A stretch of DNA of 19,210 bases from JBAZOJ01 sp041648755 (GTDB lineage Bacteria > Planctomycetota > B143-G9): contig JBAZOJ010000038.1 in the NCBI GenBank assembly GCA_041648755.1, positions 1 to 19,210 of the forward strand, read 5' to 3'. A program made the translations under genes and the position numbers. Position 1 is the first letter of the stretch; every line of letters begins with the position of its first letter. Of the stretch, positions 16,193 through 19,210 are shown piece after piece. The notes beneath the pieces are model-generated. The model saw nothing but the letters and a program-made list of their open reading frames with translations, ran no database searches and was not told the origin of the DNA.

Positions 16193-17728
16193 ATGTCCAT
16201 ATTGCGAATCATCTCGATACCGTTGCTGCTTACGGTACTTTTCCTGGCATCCTGCACCACGCCGGATGCATTCCGTGGAACTTCCCTTCAGCCTCGGAAC
16301 TCAGAAGAGTCTCCTGATGCAGGTGACAAGGCTGAAACATCGCTACCCAGCGACAATAGCCCTGTGGACTTGTCGATCACGAATGCCATTCTCATGGCGA
16401 TCGAGCACAACCGCGATTTCGCTGTCCAGCGGTTTGCTCCGGAGATAACGAAGACGAACGAGGAGACCGCACTGGCAAAGTTCGATCCGAGCATAACATC
16501 CTCCGTCAGCAACAAATCAGCATCGGTGGGCGTGAACGGGACACTACCCTCCGGAACAAACGTCAATGCAACATACTCCATCGGCTTGACGGATTCGACG
16601 CTTTATAGCAACAGGCTCGATTCCGGCAAGGCTGGCCTGACCATAACCCAGTCGCTACTTCAGGGAGCGGGGCTCGCGGTGAACTTGGCCACTTTGCGCC
16701 AGGCACGACTGGACACGCGGATTTCAGCATACGAACTGCGAGGCATTGCCGAAACACTTGTCTCCACAGTCGAGAAGACCAGTTGGGACTATATTCTCGC
16801 AGGCCAGCAGATCGAAATCTACGAGAACTCGCTTGCCTTGGCACAGCGCCAGTTGAGTGAGACACAGGAACGCGTCAAATTGGGCAAGCTTGCTGAAATC
16901 GAGTTGGCTGCCGCTCAATCAGAGGTGGCAACCCGGCGCGAGGACCTGATTAACGCGAGAAGCACCTTGGCGAAAACCCGTGTCCAACTTGTCAGGCTGT
17001 TGAACATCCCCGGTCCTGATCCGTGGAGCAGAGCGATCACGTTTCAGACGAAACCGGTTGTTCCTGAGATCGACTTGGAGGATGTTGCAAAGCATGCGGC
17101 TGTCGCAGCCATTTGGCGTAACGATTTGAACCAGGCGAGACTCCAGGTACAGCGAGGCGATCTGGAGGTTCTCAAGACACAGAATGGTCTTCTTCCGAAA
17201 CTGGATCTCTTCATTGCCATGGGAAACACTTCTTACGCGAATTCCTTTGCGGGAAGCACCGGAACGGTGACCGTGGTTGGACTCCAATTGACCGTTCCTA
17301 TTGGCAACAGGTCGTCCGAGGCTTTGTACACCAAATCAGTCCTGTCTCGCGAACAAGCGAAGGCGGCTGTCGACAATATGAGCCAGTTGATTGAGGTCGA
17401 TGTTCGGACCGCGTATGTTGAGGTGGAGCGGACCCGAGACCAAATCCCGGCTACGGCTGCAGCACGTCAACTCAGAGAAGAGACACTGCGCGGGGAGACA
17501 GAGAAATTCAGGGTTGGGAAGTCGACCACGTTCCTTGTTGCCCAGGCGCAGCGTGACTTGCTGCAATCACAGATCGCCGAGACCCAGGCGGTCGTGAACT
17601 ACCTGAAGGCACTGGTCGACTTGTACAGGTTGGAGGGCTCCCTCCTGCAAAGGCGAGGGATAACGGTTCCCGGCCCAAATCCGGTAATCCCGACTTCCGA
17701 TCCTGTGTTGGCAAAGTCAGACAAGTAG
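16193..17728 (+). CDS. TolC-family outer-membrane efflux lipoprotein
   Basis: 511 residues, typical of outer-membrane efflux proteins. The N terminus is a lipoprotein signal with lipobox LASC (Cys21), so the channel should be lipid-anchored like OprM or CusC. Two homologous helical halves typical of the OEP family are visible. These include the early LSITNAILMAIEHNRDFAVQR and the late DLLQSQIAETQAVVNYLKALVDLYRLEG near the C terminus, where TolC-like proteins have similar helices. AGGAG lies upstream of the ATG, 12 nt after the permease stop. As the last gene of the tetR-led operon it completes the tripartite pump. A Pro-rich tail follows the last helix. Confidence 0.92.
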   Translation: MSILRIISIPLLLTVLFLASCTTPDAFRGTSLQPRNSEESPDAGDKAETSLPSDNSPVDLSITNAILMAIEHNRDFAVQRFAPEITKTNEETALAKFDPSITSSVSNKSASVGVNGTLPSGTNVNATYSIGLTDSTLYSNRLDSGKAGLTITQSLLQGAGLAVNLATLRQARLDTRISAYELRGIAETLVSTVEKTSWDYILAGQQIEIYENSLALAQRQLSETQERVKLGKLAEIELAAAQSEVATRREDLINARSTLAKTRVQLVRLLNIPGPDPWSRAITFQTKPVVPEIDLEDVAKHAAVAAIWRNDLNQARLQVQRGDLEVLKTQNGLLPKLDLFIAMGNTSYANSFAGSTGTVTVVGLQLTVPIGNRSSEALYTKSVLSREQAKAAVDNMSQLIEVDVRTAYVEVERTRDQIPATAAARQLREETLRGETEKFRVGKSTTFLVAQAQRDLLQSQIAETQAVVNYLKALVDLYRLEGSLLQRRGITVPGPNPVIPTSDPVLAKSDK

Positions 17729-17791
17729 TACACTCCGTATTCGAATTGCCCTTAGTTGAGCCCGAACCGGTCATTGTGGTTCGAGGTTGTG

Positions 17792-18142
17792 CTATGCAGG
17801 CGTGAATCCCCGGAACATGAAGAACGCAGCGCCGACGAGGCACAGACCGGCCCAAAGGAAGTCGAGCTTCAGGGGTTCCTTCATGTACAACACGCAAAAG
17901 CCGCCAAAGACGCACATCGTGATGATCTCCTGGATCACTTTCAACTGGCCCAGTGAATAGACCGAGTATCCGATGCGGTTTGCGGGGACTTGCAGGCAGT
18001 ATTCGAAGAATGCCACTCCCCAACTGACGAGTATGGCCGCGAACACTGCTTTGCCCCGCATGTCCTTCAGGTGACCATACCATGCGTAAGTCATGAATAT
18101 GTTCGAGCCAAACAACAGCAGAATCGGCCATGCGTATACCAT
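17792..18142 (-). CDS. DUF486 (DMT-superfamily-like) small membrane protein
   Basis: 116 residues, the usual size for this family. The frame opens at a TTG at 18190, but the ATG at 18142-18140 has GGAG five bases upstream and gives the typical start MVYAWPILLLFGSNIFMTYAWYGHL. Four hydrophobic segments are visible. The conserved block VSWGVAFFEYCLQVPANRIGY followed by LGQLKVIQEIITMCVF is diagnostic of DUF486. The family resembles half of a drug/metabolite transporter and probably dimerises, but no substrate is established as far as I know. It converges on the TolC-like gene with 63 bp between the stops. It has its own predicted promoter and is not part of the efflux operon. Confidence 0.9.
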   Translation of the reverse strand: MVYAWPILLLFGSNIFMTYAWYGHLKDMRGKAVFAAILVSWGVAFFEYCLQVPANRIGYSVYSLGQLKVIQEIITMCVFGGFCVLYMKEPLKLDFLWAGLCLVGAAFFMFRGFTPA

Positions 18143-18189
18143 TGGGTCTCCATTGGAGTAACTTTCCCGGCGATCATAGGGACTGCGCA

Positions 18190-18216
18190 ATTTTAGCCAT
18201 GCTGCACTACGGTCAA
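18190..18216 (-). promoter_or_regulatory. Possible promoter of the DUF486 gene
   Basis: On the minus strand TTGACC (18216-18211) and TAAAAT (18195-18190) are separated by 15 nt, slightly short of the optimum. Transcription would start about 40 nt before the ATG at 18142. It is divergent from the promoter at 18246-18253. Confidence 0.4.
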
Positions 18217-18245
18217 GGCTTCCCCTTTTCCACCGCCCATATTCT

Positions 18246-18253
18246 GCTATAAT
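18246..18253 (+). promoter_or_regulatory. Extended -10 promoter positioned for a leaderless transcript
   Basis: TGCTATAAT (TG at 18245-18246, TATAAT at 18248-18253) is again followed by exactly 6 nt and then the ATG at 18260. The 11-base string TCTGCTATAAT is shared with the promoter before the HEAT/TPR gene at 3403. No ribosome binding site is present, so the predicted mRNA starts at the start codon itself. Confidence 0.6.
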
Positions 18254-18259
18254 GACCCA

Positions 18260-18637
18260 ATGGCCAACGACGCACAGCGCCCCTCTACTTCGCTGATTTT
18301 GTCGGGACGGGAAGTGTTCTTTCTCGCTGTCCTGATTGCCTTGGCCGGGGCAGCGCTCGCATTTTCGAGCATTCTTCGCTCCGGCGGCGTTGAGCAGGCC
18401 GGATTCTCTCCAGCAACCTATCTTATACCTGTCAATCTCGCGGGACCGTCGGAACTGCAGGCCCTTCCGCGCATAGGTCCCGAGGGATCCCGGCGGATCA
18501 TTGAATATCGCACCAAAGTCGGCCCGATCACCTCTGTTGAGGAACTGGCCTCCGCTGCTGGAATCTCCCCAAAGGAGGCAAAAGCGCTCGCATCCATGAT
18601 CACTTTTCGAACTGGGAAGACGGATGACCGTGACTGA
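18260..18637 (+). CDS. Membrane-anchored helix-hairpin-helix protein, ComEA-like
   Basis: 125 residues. A short cytoplasmic N terminus is followed by one membrane helix (about 18-39) and then a ComEA-type helix-hairpin-helix domain (about 56-118). The domain is marked by the VNLAGPSELQALPRIGPEGSRRIIEYR pattern split over two helices and by GPITSVEELASAAGIS. ComEA binds incoming double-stranded DNA outside the membrane during natural transformation. The proline and glycine turn is kept (LPRIGP). The usual G-I-G hairpin reads R-I-G, a mild deviation. The next gene is uvrB, 23 nt downstream and probably co-transcribed. PilT elsewhere in the window is compatible with DNA uptake, but a type II secretion-like or repair-related role cannot be excluded. 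Confidence 0.8.
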   Translation: MANDAQRPSTSLILSGREVFFLAVLIALAGAALAFSSILRSGGVEQAGFSPATYLIPVNLAGPSELQALPRIGPEGSRRIIEYRTKVGPITSVEELASAAGISPKEAKALASMITFRTGKTDDRD

Positions 18638-18660
18638 TTGCGTTTGCAGTGGGGAAACAA

Positions 18661-19210
18661 ATGGCTGAATTCAGGCTTGTCGCTCCGTTTGAGCCAACTG
18701 GTGACCAGCCTCAAGCCATTGAATTGCTTACGAAAGGATTGGCTGAGGGATCTCGCTACCAGACGCTTCTTGGCGTAACGGGCAGCGGCAAGACATACAC
18801 CGTCGCCAATGTCATTGCCAATTCCGGTCGCTCCGCACTCGTACTGTCACACAACAAGACGCTGGCGGCGCAGCTCTACGCGGAGTTGAAGACCTTCTTC
18901 CCCGACAACGCTGTCCACTACTTCGTCTCTTACTATGACTACTACCAGCCTGAAGCGTATGTCCCACAGACCGACACATATATCGAAAAAGATGCGGCCA
19001 TCAATGATCAGATCGAACGGCTGAGACTCGCGGCCACGGCTGCTTTGATTTCGCGAGAAGACGTGATCATCGTGGCATCGGTATCAGCGATATACGGTCT
19101 TGGCAGCCCTCGCGAGTACGAGGGCATGACCGTCAAGCTGCAGGTAGGGGAGCACTATACACGACGGGAGTTGCTCAAGGCGCTTGTGGCCATCCAATAT
19201 ACCCGGAATG
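18661..19210 (+). CDS. uvrB: Excinuclease ABC subunit B (UvrB), 5' part only
   Basis: The frame is open from the ATG at 18661 to the right edge (183 codons), so roughly the first quarter of a protein that is usually about 670 residues is present. UvrB is the damage-verifying helicase-like subunit of bacterial nucleotide excision repair. The start FRLVAPFEPTGDQPQAIE, Walker A GVTGSGKT, SHNKTLAAQLYAELK and the beta-hairpin region YYDYYQPEAYVPQTDTYIEKD are unmistakable. The run VASVSAIYGLGSP is also canonical. The ribosome binding site is weak (a GGGGAA before the ATG). It probably shares a transcript with the ComEA-like gene. Confidence 0.97.
   Translation, partial: MAEFRLVAPFEPTGDQPQAIELLTKGLAEGSRYQTLLGVTGSGKTYTVANVIANSGRSALVLSHNKTLAAQLYAELKTFFPDNAVHYFVSYYDYYQPEAYVPQTDTYIEKDAAINDQIERLRLAATAALISREDVIIVASVSAIYGLGSPREYEGMTVKLQVGEHYTRRELLKALVAIQYTRN

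Noticed and set aside
17763..17783. Inverted repeat CGAACC/GGTTCG between the convergent TolC-like and DUF486 genes as a terminator
   Set aside because: Only 6 bp with a 9-nt loop and no T run on either strand; too weak to call.
1..19210. CRISPR array, tRNA/rRNA genes, insertion sequences, toxin-antitoxin or phage defence genes
   Set aside because: No regularly spaced repeats, no terminal inverted repeats with transposase, and no RNA-gene or defence-protein signatures seen on either strand by eye.

Overview
The window is a gene-dense stretch of a bacterial chromosome, by eye a little over half G+C. The organism is a diderm (Gram-negative type). Evidence for this is LpxH-like, LpxL-like and LptF/G-like proteins (lipid A synthesis and LPS transport), a lipoprotein TolC-family outer-membrane channel, and a beta-rich probable envelope protein. 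PilT indicates type IV pili. The secreted HEAT-repeat proteins ending in a TG...W-x2-WW signature resemble proteins I associate with Planctomycetes-like or candidate-phylum bacteria, but the phylum cannot be fixed from this sequence. I see no insertion sequences, phage genes, CRISPR arrays, tRNA or rRNA genes.

Layout. (1) Positions 1-3278, minus strand: most of a large soluble sensor histidine kinase (PAS-GAF-PAS-GAF-GAF-HisKA-HATPase), cut at the left edge. (2) Positions 3279-3402: a divergent promoter region. (3) Positions 3403-11138, plus strand: seven tightly packed genes, several joined by ATGA overlaps. In order they are a secreted HEAT/TPR protein, an LpxH-like hydrolase, PilT, a membrane TPR protein, an LpxL-type acyltransferase, an LptF/G permease and a second secreted HEAT protein. 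They look like one operon for the outer envelope with the pilus retraction motor embedded. (4) Positions 11158-12177: a stand-alone transcription unit with its own consensus-like promoter, an unrecognised exported beta-rich protein and a strong intrinsic terminator. (5) Positions 12272-17728: a TetR-regulated tripartite efflux operon (regulator, membrane fusion protein, MacB-type ATPase, MacB-type permease, TolC-like lipoprotein) with a near-perfect palindromic operator upstream. (6) Positions 17792-18142, minus strand: a small DUF486 membrane protein. (7) Positions 18260-19210, plus strand: a small membrane-anchored helix-hairpin-helix (ComEA-like) protein, then the start of uvrB, cut at the right edge.

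How the genes work together. Regions 3 to 5 all concern the cell envelope: lipid A maturation, LPS export, pilus retraction, periplasmic scaffold proteins and efflux. The most distinctive sequence-level signal is an extended -10 promoter (TGCTATAAT) placed exactly 6 nt before the ATG at two unrelated genes (3403 and 18260). It predicts leaderless mRNAs. I do not see a clear-cut new defence or mobile system. The better leads are the leaderless promoters, the orphan envelope protein, the pair of HEAT proteins bracketing the LPS/pilT genes, and a regularly spaced cysteine triplet in one GAF domain of the kinase.
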